From assembly GCA_002352285.1 (NCBI GenBank), contig DEIC01000074.1:12404-34457 (forward strand): DNA of 22,054 nt, read 5' to 3'. Of this stretch, positions 1 to 6,595 are shown piece after piece. Positions within the stretch are counted from its first letter, which is position 1. The number at the start of each line of letters is the position of its first letter. The notes under the pieces are model-generated. The model saw nothing but the letters and a program-made list of their open reading frames with translations, was not told where the DNA came from and did no database searches. The position numbers and the translations under genes are program-made. The stretch is from Alphaproteobacteria bacterium UBA2784 (lineage in GTDB: Bacteria > Pseudomonadota > Alphaproteobacteria > Micropepsales > Micropepsaceae).

Positions 1-480
1 GTGCACGAAAACCGCATTCGCCAGGCCGCGTCATCTCTGGGGGCGGGCGTTTACTGCTTGAATGAGGCGGTTGAGTATGCGGGCCTGCGAAAACCCTTCG
101 GCAAGCCGCTGTCGGCCAATCAGGCGATCCAGTTCCCGACGGTGGAACTGATGACACAGGCCGAAATGCTGCGTCTGCTGATCTATAAAACGGCGTGGGA
201 GATGGATCAGATGACGGGACCGGAAATCCAGCTCTATCTCTCCGACAAGGTGTCGATGTGTAACTACTGGGCAAACCGTTTCTGTTGCGAGGCGGCCGAT
301 TGGGCGATGCAGGTGCATGGCGGCATGGGCTATTCACGCCACAAGCCGTTCGAGCACATCTATCGCCACCACCGCCGCTATCGCATTACGGAAGGTTCCG
401 AGCAGATCCAGATGCGCAACGTGGCGGGTCATCTGTTCGGCTTCATGGGCAAGAACAAGCCGCGCGGCGGCGAACATTAG
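1..480 (+). CDS. Acyl-CoA dehydrogenase, C-terminal part (5' end outside window)
   Basis: This is the C-terminal helical domain of a flavin-dependent acyl-CoA dehydrogenase, which introduces the alpha,beta double bond into acyl-CoA in fatty-acid or related catabolism. The visible 159 residues begin with the R-containing helix typical of the start of the C-terminal domain (HENRIRQAA). They continue through YAGLRKPFGKPL (about residues 26-37), the HGGMGYS glycine turn (106-112) and the TEGSEQIQ segment (130-137). E131 there aligns with the usual catalytic base. The GTG at position 1 is most likely an internal valine codon, because the N-terminal and middle domains of a roughly 380-residue enzyme are missing. 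The stop lies 3 bp before the next gene, so it probably shares a transcript with the acetyltransferase and phosphodiesterase. Substrate specificity cannot be read from this fragment. Confidence 0.9.
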   Translation: MHENRIRQAASSLGAGVYCLNEAVEYAGLRKPFGKPLSANQAIQFPTVELMTQAEMLRLLIYKTAWEMDQMTGPEIQLYLSDKVSMCNYWANRFCCEAADWAMQVHGGMGYSRHKPFEHIYRHHRRYRITEGSEQIQMRNVAGHLFGFMGKNKPRGGEH

Positions 481-483
481 GCA

Positions 484-954
484 ATGCCCATCATCGTCCG
501 CCCGGCAAGCGAGGCTGATCGCGCAGGCTTGCGCGGGCCTGCGCTGCGTTCATGGCTTGACGCCTATGTTGGCATCCTGCCGCAGGCGGATATTGACGAC
601 GCGCCCGCCATGCTGGAACGCGCCTTTGACCGGCGCATCACGGCGATGCGCGTCGCGCTGGTGGATGGCGTGATCGCGGGCTTCTATTCGCTGGGCAACA
701 GCGATGATCCCGAAAAGTTCAACTATCTCTGGCACCTTTATGTTGATCCCCTGTGCCAACGGCGTGGCGTGGGCCGTGCGCTCAATGATGCGGCACTGGC
801 GGAATTGAAATCGCGCGGTGTGTCGCGCGCGTGGCTTGACGTTGTGGCCGGTAACGAAAAGGCCATTGCCTTTTATGCGGCGATGGGCTGGCGTGAGTAT
901 GGGCGTGAAGAAGCCGATGGTCTCAATTTCGTGCTGATGGAGAAACATCTGTGA
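484..954 (+). CDS. GNAT family N-acetyltransferase
   Basis: A 156-residue, single-domain GNAT acetyltransferase that would transfer an acetyl group from acetyl-CoA to an amine of unknown identity. The acetyl-CoA pyrophosphate-binding signature QRRGVG is at residues 92-97, preceded by the beta4 strand (YLWHLYVDP). It is followed by the N-E-K-A-I-A-F-Y / GW pattern of motif B near the C-terminus (about residues 123-135). The N-terminus (IIVRPASEADRAGL) is the typical first strand and helix. The start ATG lies 3 bp after the acyl-CoA dehydrogenase stop, and the stop overlaps the next start by 4 bp (GTGA), so the three genes are probably co-transcribed and translationally coupled. The substrate is not predictable. 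Confidence 0.88.
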   Translation: MPIIVRPASEADRAGLRGPALRSWLDAYVGILPQADIDDAPAMLERAFDRRITAMRVALVDGVIAGFYSLGNSDDPEKFNYLWHLYVDPLCQRRGVGRALNDAALAELKSRGVSRAWLDVVAGNEKAIAFYAAMGWREYGREEADGLNFVLMEKHL

Positions 955-1904
955 GCGTTCAGGGCAAAGTTCTCAACATTGCACATCGCGGCGGCGCCGA
1001 TCTCTGGCCGGAAAACACGATGGCGGCATTCGCCGGTTCGCTTGGCCTCAAGTGTGACGGCATGGAGCTGGATGTCCACCTCTCGCGCGATGGCGAATTG
1101 GTCGTCTTCCATGACGAGGCGCTGAAGCCCGAACTGGTGCGCGGCCCCGATGGAAAATTTCTGGAAAAGACCGGGCCGCTGCTTAAAGACCTGACGGTGC
1201 GCGAACTCCACGCTTATGACGTTGGCGCGCTTAAAGTCGGCTCGTCTTATGCGGCGCGCCATCCCAGACAGGCGCGTCTGGAGGGCGAGCGCATTCCGCT
1301 GCTGAGGGATGTCATCCGTCTGACCAAAGCGAAAAGCAGAACCGCGCGCCTCTGGATCGAATTGAAAACATCGTTGCTGGAGCCGCACAAATCGTCCTCG
1401 CCAGAGGCGCTGGCCGATGCCGCCGCCCGCCTGGTGAAGGAAGAGGATTTTGTTGAGCGCACAACTTTCGTCGCCTTCGACTGGAACTGCCTTGTGCTGG
1501 CAAAGAAAAAGGCGCCGGGCGTCGAAACCCGCATGACGACGCTGCCGCAAAGCTGGTTTGGCGCCGGTGCGCCGCCCGAAAGCGATCACCCGCCGCCGCC
1601 GCATGTGCTGGAAATCTTCCGCGCGCTCCATGCCAGGGGCGCACCGTGGGAGGCGGGCTTTCATGGCCGCGATCATGGCTCATTGCAGGGCGCGGTAAAG
1701 GCGGCAGGCGGCGATGCGTGGTTTCCCAATCATGTGGACATCAACGTCGAAACGGCTGCCCGCACAAAGGCGCTGGGCCTGAAACTTTCCTGCTGGACGG
1801 TCAATGATGCCGCCGAAATGCGCCGGGTTGTCGGCTTTGGCTGTGACGCCGTATGCACAGATGCGCCCGATGTACTGGCAACTGTGCTGGCTGGCTTGCA
1901 TTAA
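951..1904 (+). CDS. Glycerophosphodiester phosphodiesterase (GDPD/UgpQ-type)
   Basis: A TIM-barrel phosphodiesterase that hydrolyses glycerophosphodiesters to glycerol-3-phosphate and an alcohol. All metal and catalytic signatures are present: HRG at residues 12-14, PENT at 20-23, E39-x-D41 and FHD at 53-55. A WIELK strand lies near residue 138. The C-terminal strands read AWFPNHVDIN and LSCWTVNDAAEM, as is usual for the family. The 317 residues are slightly long for a UgpQ-type enzyme. No signal peptide is visible, so the protein is probably cytoplasmic. The start is GTG inside a GTGA overlap with the upstream acetyltransferase stop, indicating translational coupling. A role in phospholipid head-group recycling is the likely job. 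Confidence 0.9.
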   Translation: MSVQGKVLNIAHRGGADLWPENTMAAFAGSLGLKCDGMELDVHLSRDGELVVFHDEALKPELVRGPDGKFLEKTGPLLKDLTVRELHAYDVGALKVGSSYAARHPRQARLEGERIPLLRDVIRLTKAKSRTARLWIELKTSLLEPHKSSSPEALADAAARLVKEEDFVERTTFVAFDWNCLVLAKKKAPGVETRMTTLPQSWFGAGAPPESDHPPPPHVLEIFRALHARGAPWEAGFHGRDHGSLQGAVKAAGGDAWFPNHVDINVETAARTKALGLKLSCWTVNDAAEMRRVVGFGCDAVCTDAPDVLATVLAGLH

Positions 1905-1956
1905 GCCACCAGCACCCTTGTTTCCGGCGTCGGCCAAGGCTATGAGGCGCGCGCGT

Positions 1957-2031
1957 TGGGGCGTCGCCAAGCGGTAAGGCACCGGATTTTGATTCCGGCA
2001 TTCCCAGGTTCGAATCCTGGCGCCCCAGCCA
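1957..2031 (+). tRNA. tRNA-Gln (anticodon TTG)
   Basis: A complete cloverleaf can be folded by hand. The acceptor stem TGGGGCG (1957-1963) pairs with CGCCCCA (2021-2027), followed by discriminator G and an encoded CCA (2029-2031). The D stem is GCC/GGC (1966-1968, 1978-1980). The anticodon stem CCGGA/TCCGG (1982-1986, 1994-1998) encloses the loop TTTTGAT, with anticodon TTG at 1989-1991, which reads CAA glutamine codons. The T stem CCAGG/CCTGG (2004-2008, 2016-2020) encloses TTCGAAT. It is a single isolated tRNA gene. No integrated element is seen on either side, although tRNA 3' ends are common integration targets. Confidence 0.97.
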
Positions 2032-2056
2032 TTTTCCGAATTTCCAATTCATGTAA

Positions 2057-2084
2057 GCTCCCTACCAACTTTTTGAAAGGGAGC
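2057..2084 (+). promoter_or_regulatory. Hairpin that encloses the ribosome-binding site of the VOC-protein gene
   Basis: GCTCCCT at 2057-2063 is a perfect complement of AGGGAGC at 2078-2084, separated by a 14-nt loop. The right arm is the Shine-Dalgarno sequence itself (AGGGAG, 7 nt before the ATG at 2091). Folding would therefore hide the ribosome-binding site. The pairing is seen directly; a regulatory role is inferred. Confidence 0.45.
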
Positions 2085-2090
2085 GCACAC

Positions 2091-2474
2091 ATGGGCATTC
2101 TCACCACCAACAAGCCTGTCACCTTCATCCTCACGCGCGACCGCGAGAAGCTGAAGCCGTTTTACCGCGATGTGCTGGGCCTGACGCAGCTTTATGAAGA
2201 TCCGTTTGGCACAACCTTCGCGCTGGGTGATGGCGCAACCATGCGCCTGACCACCATTGCGGACCATACGCCGGGCATGCACACCGTTCTTGGCTGGCAG
2301 GTTGCCGACATCAAGGCAACCATCAAGGCGCTGAAGGAAAAGGGTGTTGCCCCGGTTATCTATCCCGGCTTCGGGCAGGACGATCTGGGCATCTGGCACG
2401 CGCCCGATGGCAAGGCCAAGGTCGCCTGGTTCCTTGATCCCGAAGGCAACAATCTCAGCATCACCTCAAGCTAG
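2091..2474 (+). CDS. VOC family (glyoxalase/bleomycin-resistance fold) protein
   Basis: A 127-residue protein with the paired beta-alpha-beta-beta-beta layout of the vicinal oxygen chelate superfamily. The first module is PVTFILTRDREKLKPFYRDV followed by a G-L strand. The second runs from GWQVADIKATIKALKEKGV to the closing WFLDPEGNNLSI strand, which carries the usual D-P-E/D-G-N signature and a metal-ligand-type glutamate. Members include glyoxalases, dioxygenases and resistance proteins; the reaction here is not identifiable. The start is the ATG at 2091, preceded by AGGGAG. A longer reading frame upstream runs through the tRNA gene and is not real. The gene stands alone between the tRNA and the SPFH unit, and its ribosome-binding site lies within a hairpin. 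Confidence 0.85.
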   Translation: MGILTTNKPVTFILTRDREKLKPFYRDVLGLTQLYEDPFGTTFALGDGATMRLTTIADHTPGMHTVLGWQVADIKATIKALKEKGVAPVIYPGFGQDDLGIWHAPDGKAKVAWFLDPEGNNLSITSS

Positions 2475-2558
2475 GCTGCCCGGTTCACGCCCCCTTGCGT
2501 TGCGTGCCGCTTGGGCGAACCCTTGGCGCTGCTTCGCAGCCAACAGGGGACGATTCGC

Positions 2559-3476
2559 ATGCTGGGCTTCCGCTTTTTCCGCTCGCGCCCGACCGACTAT
2601 GTGCTGCTGTTCTCATCGGGCCGCCCGCGCCGCAAGGGGTTGGGCCTTGGCGGCGTGATCTATACGCCTACGGCAACGGCTGCCGCCGTCCCGATTGATA
2701 CGCGCGACGATATTTTCTCGGTCGAAGCGATGACGGCGGATTATCAGACCGTCACGGTCCAGGGCCAGCTGACCTATCGCATCGCAGAGCCGGAAACCGC
2801 GGCGGCGCGTCAGGACTTTGCCATTGATCTCAAAACCGGCCGTCACGTGGGCGAGCCGATGAAGCAGGTGGTCGAGCGTCTGCGCGCCATCGTGCAAAGC
2901 GCCTGCCGCGATGCGCTGGTCAGCTCCACGCTGGATGCGGCATTGAACAAGGCGGGCGACCTGTCTGCGGCCATTGTGGGCACCATCACGCGCGATACGC
3001 GCATCGCCGGTGATGGCATTGCGGTTGATCGTGTGCTGGTGCTCTCGGTGAAGCCTGCGCCTGAAATCCGCAAGGCGCTGGAGGCGGAACTGCGCGAGCA
3101 ATTGCTGCGCAAGGCCGACGCCGCCGTGTTTGAACGCCGCCGCGCCGCCCAGGGCGACGAGCATGATCTGAAAGTGCGCGAGGAGCAGAACCGGCGCCAG
3201 CTTGCCGAAACCGAATTGAAAAATCAGGAGGCACTCGAAGCCGAGCGCAAGCGCGTGGCGGACGCCCGCGCCGCCACGGCCAAGCGCGAGGCCGAAACCG
3301 ATGCCGAGTCATCGCGCATCCGTATGAAGCCCTGGGCCGAAATGCCTGCGGCCCATATTGCGGCGATGGGGTTCAAGGATTGGGCCAACCGCAACACCGC
3401 GCTGCAAACGCTGTCGGTCGGCGGCGATGTGCTGACCAGCCTTGCCGATGCATTGAAGGGCGCAAAGGCCGGATAA
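2559..3476 (+). CDS. SPFH/band-7 domain protein without a membrane anchor
   Basis: A 305-residue SPFH (stomatin/prohibitin/flotillin) family protein. The N-terminal strands and the segment YQTVTVQGQLTYRI (about 59-72) are the characteristic band-7 sheet, followed by a helix-rich part ending near EIRKALEAELREQLLRKADA. A long charged segment rich in E, R, K and A (about 185-250) predicts a coiled coil of the kind that drives oligomerisation. No transmembrane helix or signal peptide is visible, so membrane contact, if any, would be peripheral. The start is the ATG at 2559, which has AGGGGA 8 nt upstream; a TTG at 2511 is in frame but less likely. The NAD-kinase-fold gene starts 6 bp after the stop, and a GH5 gene follows, implying a shared transcript. 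Confidence 0.82.
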   Translation: MLGFRFFRSRPTDYVLLFSSGRPRRKGLGLGGVIYTPTATAAAVPIDTRDDIFSVEAMTADYQTVTVQGQLTYRIAEPETAAARQDFAIDLKTGRHVGEPMKQVVERLRAIVQSACRDALVSSTLDAALNKAGDLSAAIVGTITRDTRIAGDGIAVDRVLVLSVKPAPEIRKALEAELREQLLRKADAAVFERRRAAQGDEHDLKVREEQNRRQLAETELKNQEALEAERKRVADARAATAKREAETDAESSRIRMKPWAEMPAAHIAAMGFKDWANRNTALQTLSVGGDVLTSLADALKGAKAG

Positions 3477-3482
3477 CTCCTC

Positions 3483-4376
3483 ATGGAAAGCGCGGGCATC
3501 AGCCGCATTGTCATCCTCACGCGCCCCAGCGCCAAGCAGGCGCTGGTGGCACGCTATGGCACGGAGGGGCAGACGCGCTTTGCCATGGCACAGTCGGCGC
3601 GCGGCGCAACCGATTTTGCCCGCGCCGTGCACGAAGATGACGCACAGACGATTGCCGTGCGCCGCATCCGCGATGCCATTCCCGCCGACATCAAGATTGC
3701 CGAAATCAGCCGCGCCATGGTGGCGCAATTCCTGTTTGCGCCGGATGATCTTGTGGTGGCTGTGGGTCAGGATGGTTTGGTCGCCAACGCCGGAAAGTAT
3801 CTTGATGGTCAGCCCCTCGCGGGCGTGAACCCCGACCCCGGCGTGATCGACGGCAGCCTGCTGGCATTCGACGTGCCGAATTTCATCGCCGCCTTGCCTG
3901 AAGCCTTGCAGGGCAAACGCCCGCACCGCGAGGCGACACTGGCCGAGGCGGCAACCAGCGACCGCCAGACCTTGCGCGGCCTTAACGAGATTTTTGTCGG
4001 CGTGCCCAATCACCAATCGGCGCGCTATCGCATCCGCTTCGGGCGGGAGGAGGAGGTGCAATCCTCCTCCGGCCTCATCATCGCAACCGGCACGGGGGCA
4101 ACGGGCTGGATGCGCTCCATCATGGGTGACGGCGAAAGGCACAATCCGGCAGCACCCACTTTACGCTTTGCCGTGCGCGAGGCGTGGCCCGGCAAGGGCT
4201 TTGGCGCGACGATCACCCGCGGCACCGTGACGGCGGCGGAACCGCTCATCATTGAATCGCGCATGGATGAGGGCATCATGTTTGCCGACGGCATCGAGGC
4301 GGATGGTGTGCGCTTTGATGCGGGCGTTTCCGCCACCATCCGCCCCTCTGCGCGCCGCGTGCGCCTGATGCTCTAA
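3483..4376 (+). CDS. NAD kinase-fold protein with variant GQDG motif
   Basis: A 297-residue protein of the NAD kinase/diacylglycerol kinase fold. Three family signatures are recognisable. GQDGLVAN (95-102) stands where NAD kinases have GGDGT and keeps the catalytic aspartate (D97). LNEIFVG (167-173) matches the N-E nucleotide/NAD-binding motif. GLIIATGTGATGW (197-209) corresponds to the ATPTGSTAY segment of NAD kinases. NPDPG (116-120) corresponds to the usual glycine-rich turn after the second strand. The protein may phosphorylate NAD or another small molecule. The altered motifs mean true NAD kinase activity should not be assumed, and a separate housekeeping nadK is expected elsewhere. It lies 6 bp after the SPFH gene and 11 bp before the GH5 gene. 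Confidence 0.78.
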   Translation: MESAGISRIVILTRPSAKQALVARYGTEGQTRFAMAQSARGATDFARAVHEDDAQTIAVRRIRDAIPADIKIAEISRAMVAQFLFAPDDLVVAVGQDGLVANAGKYLDGQPLAGVNPDPGVIDGSLLAFDVPNFIAALPEALQGKRPHREATLAEAATSDRQTLRGLNEIFVGVPNHQSARYRIRFGREEEVQSSSGLIIATGTGATGWMRSIMGDGERHNPAAPTLRFAVREAWPGKGFGATITRGTVTAAEPLIIESRMDEGIMFADGIEADGVRFDAGVSATIRPSARRVRLML

Positions 4377-4387
4377 GGGAGACGACC

Positions 4388-6352
4388 ATGAGCCTGCCGC
4401 GCCTTGAGATCGACGGTCACTGGTTCCGCGAGCCGTCAGGCCGCCGCCTGCTGCTGCGTGGGGTCAATCTGGGCGGCGATTGCAAGGTGCCGTTTGCGAA
4501 CGGCACAACGAACATTCCAACGGATTTTTCGGATCACCGGGAAGTCAGTTTTGTAGGCCGCCCCTTTCCCCTTGCCGAAGCCGACGAGCATCTGGGCCGC
4601 CTGCGTCATTGGGGCTTCAACGTGCTGCGTCTCCTCACCACGTGGGAAGCGGTGGAGCACAAAGGCCCCGGCCAATACGACACGGATTATCTCGACTATC
4701 TCGAAGCCGTGTGCCGCAAGGCGGGTGAGTATGGCTTCTATGTCTTCATCGACTTTCATCAGGATGCGTGGAGCCGCATGAGCGGTGGCGACGGTGCGCC
4801 GGGCTGGACCTTTGATGCTGTCGGCCTCGACTTCACGAAGTTTCACGCCGCCGACGCCGTCAACGTGATGCAATACCGCTATGACCCGAAACGTGGCGGG
4901 CGGCAGGAGGAAAACTACGCCCAGATGAGCTGGGGCTGGAACTACCGCATGCCCGCCAACGCGATCATGTGGACGCTGTTCTTTGCCGGTCGCACGTTCA
5001 CGCCGCACTTCAATGTCGGCGGCACGAATGTGGAAGATTATCTCCAGTCGCATTATCTGGGCGCGATGCGCGCGGTCGCAGAGCGCGTGAAAGACATGGA
5101 TCACGTCCTGGGCTTCGACACGCTGAACGAGCCGGGGTCCGGCTGGTCTGGCAAGGCGATGTCATGGCAGCACACGCACAAAACGCCAGAGCATCCCGAG
5201 CGTGTGACACCCGGCCCGGCCTGGTCGCCGCTGGATGGGCTGTTGGTGGCGCGCGGACAGGCGCGTGAGGTGCCCTTTGTCCAGTTCGATATCAACAAGA
5301 TGGCGATGGCGGTTGCGCGCAACGATTTGGTGAATCAAAAGCGCACTTCCATCTGGCGTGCGGGCGCTTCGTGCCCGTTTGAGGCGGCAGGCGCCTATCG
5401 TCTGGAAAATGGCGTGCCGCGAGACGTGCGGGAGGATTTCTTCACGCACACCAAGGGCCGCAAGCTCGACCACGAGCATGATTTCATGCTGCCCTTCTTC
5501 AATCGCGTGGCCGGAACCATTCGCGCCGTCAATCCGCGCTTCATGGTCTTTGCCGAGCTTGACCCCTTCAAGGGCCACACCGAGGGCTTTCCCAAAGGCA
5601 TGCCCGCGCGCACCGTCAATGCCAGCCACTGGTATGACATCGTCACGCTGGTGACGAAAGTTTTCATGTATCCGGCGTCGTTGAACCCGTTCAACGGCAA
5701 GATGCTGAATGGGCGCGGCGAGATCGGTGCGCATTTCCGTTCGCAACTGGCAACCATCAAGGGCGCGTCAGACAGTCTCGGCGGTGCGCCCACACTGATC
5801 GGCGAGTTTGGCATTCCCTATGATCTCGATAACGCCGCCTCCTATGACGCGTGGAAGCGCGGCGACCGCAGCGCAGCGCCGTGGGAAAAGCATGTCACCG
5901 CGCTTGATACTACCTATGACGTGTTCGACGAGCTGCTGCTGCATGGCACGCAGTGGAACTATACGGCGTCCAACCGCAACGACGCCGCGATTGGCGATGG
6001 CTGGAACCAGGAAGACTTATCGATTTTCAGCCGTGACCAGCAGGATGATCCGGCCAATCCCGATTCAGGTGGTCGCGCCGTCGATGGCTTTTGTCGGCCC
6101 TTCGTGCGCGCGGCGCAGGGCACGCTGGCAGCCATGCGCTTTGACAGCGCGTCGGGCGCTTTTGAAGCGGTGATCGACGCCGACCCCGCCATTGCAGCCC
6201 CCACCGAAATCTATCTGCCGCGCCGCCGCTATCCCCATGGCGTGCGCGTGAGTGCGGGCGAGGCCGCTGTCGCCCACGACCCCGCCGCGCAATTGGTGCG
6301 GGTAACGGCAAAGCACAAGGGCACGCTGGCCATCCGCATTCTGCCAGGGTGA
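4388..6352 (+). CDS. Glycoside hydrolase family 5, endoglycoceramidase-related glucocerebrosidase-like
   Basis: A 654-residue retaining glycosidase of clan GH-A. The N-terminal RGVNLGG (24-30) and the early strand YVFIDFHQDAWSRMSGG (118-134) resemble fungal GH5_12 enzymes that hydrolyse glucosylceramide or steryl glucosides. DTLNEPG (244-250) supplies the acid/base E248. LIGEFGIPYD supplies the nucleophile, E473. WNYTASN and a GWNQEDLS segment form the late barrel strands, and a beta-rich C-terminal domain follows (about 560-654). No signal peptide is seen, which fits an intracellular glycolipid hydrolase better than a secreted cellulase. The start ATG is preceded by GGGAG directly after the upstream stop. 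Family GH5 is certain; the subfamily and glycolipid substrate are inferred from recalled motifs and should be tested. Confidence 0.82.
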   Translation: MSLPRLEIDGHWFREPSGRRLLLRGVNLGGDCKVPFANGTTNIPTDFSDHREVSFVGRPFPLAEADEHLGRLRHWGFNVLRLLTTWEAVEHKGPGQYDTDYLDYLEAVCRKAGEYGFYVFIDFHQDAWSRMSGGDGAPGWTFDAVGLDFTKFHAADAVNVMQYRYDPKRGGRQEENYAQMSWGWNYRMPANAIMWTLFFAGRTFTPHFNVGGTNVEDYLQSHYLGAMRAVAERVKDMDHVLGFDTLNEPGSGWSGKAMSWQHTHKTPEHPERVTPGPAWSPLDGLLVARGQAREVPFVQFDINKMAMAVARNDLVNQKRTSIWRAGASCPFEAAGAYRLENGVPRDVREDFFTHTKGRKLDHEHDFMLPFFNRVAGTIRAVNPRFMVFAELDPFKGHTEGFPKGMPARTVNASHWYDIVTLVTKVFMYPASLNPFNGKMLNGRGEIGAHFRSQLATIKGASDSLGGAPTLIGEFGIPYDLDNAASYDAWKRGDRSAAPWEKHVTALDTTYDVFDELLLHGTQWNYTASNRNDAAIGDGWNQEDLSIFSRDQQDDPANPDSGGRAVDGFCRPFVRAAQGTLAAMRFDSASGAFEAVIDADPAIAAPTEIYLPRRRYPHGVRVSAGEAAVAHDPAAQLVRVTAKHKGTLAIRILPG

Positions 6353-6373
6353 CACAAGAAGCGGGGCAGTCTT

Positions 6374-6531
6374 CCTTCCGCCTCCCCCTGTCTTTTGGGG
6401 GAGGCACGATCCGCACTTGCGGATCGGGTGGGGGGCGCCATTGCGAATTCAGTACAGCGTCCCGCAACCCCACCGGACTTGCGTTCGCTGCGCTCACGCA
6501 AATCCCACCTCCCCTTTAAGAAAAGGGAAGG
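6374..6531. repeat. Mosaic of hairpins, probable dispersed intergenic repeat
   Basis: This 158-bp stretch is almost entirely made of inverted repeats. Outer ends are CCTTCC (6374-6379) and GGAAGG (6526-6531). Inside are GCCTCCCCC/GGGGGAGGC (6380-6388, 6397-6405), GATCCGC/GCGGATC with a 4-nt loop (6408-6425), GGTGGGG/CCCCACC (6427-6433, 6468-6474), TTGCGT/ACGCAA (6479-6484, 6496-6501) and CCCTTT/AAAGGG (6512-6517, 6522-6527). This composition is typical of repeated palindromic intergenic elements in alphaproteobacterial genomes. Copy number cannot be seen from one window. It could also help terminate transcription of the GH5 gene, although there is no T-run. Confidence 0.6.
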
Positions 6532-6543
6532 CCGAAGCGCCCC

Positions 6544-6590
6544 TTTACATTCCAAGGAATATGGATATATTCCAAAGAATATAACGGAGG
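6544..6590 (+). promoter_or_regulatory. Sigma70-like promoter overlapped by two 14-bp operator-like repeats, plus RBS
   Basis: TTTACA (6544-6549) and TATATT (6566-6571) are separated by 16 bp and form a good -35/-10 pair. ATTCCAAGGAATAT (6549-6562) lies in the spacer. Its near copy ATTCCAAAGAATAT (6569-6582) covers the -10 end and the probable start site. The copies are exactly 20 bp apart and each is a dyad, ATTCC-N2-GGAAT in the first. CGGAGG (6585-6590) is the ribosome-binding site of the Acg-like gene. Local base composition is strikingly AT-rich against GC-rich flanks. A dimeric repressor, most simply the MarR protein encoded downstream, is the obvious candidate ligand. Confidence 0.65.
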
Positions 6591-6595
6591 ATGCC

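Noticed and set aside
1956..2090. N-terminal extension of the VOC gene
   Set aside because: It reads straight through the tRNA-Gln gene; the ATG at 2091 has its own ribosome-binding site.
1957..2474. Integrated element at tRNA-Gln
   Set aside because: No integrase, no second copy of the tRNA 3' end and no composition shift are visible downstream.
2523..2543. Bulged hairpin just before the SPFH ribosome-binding site
   Set aside because: TTGG/CCAA and CTGC/GCAG pair with a 2-nt bulge, but such structures are frequent by chance at this GC content and it does not cover the ribosome-binding site.
6395..6595. N-terminal extension of the Acg-like gene
   Set aside because: It passes through the hairpin mosaic and promoter, and the Tat signal begins right after the ATG at 6596.
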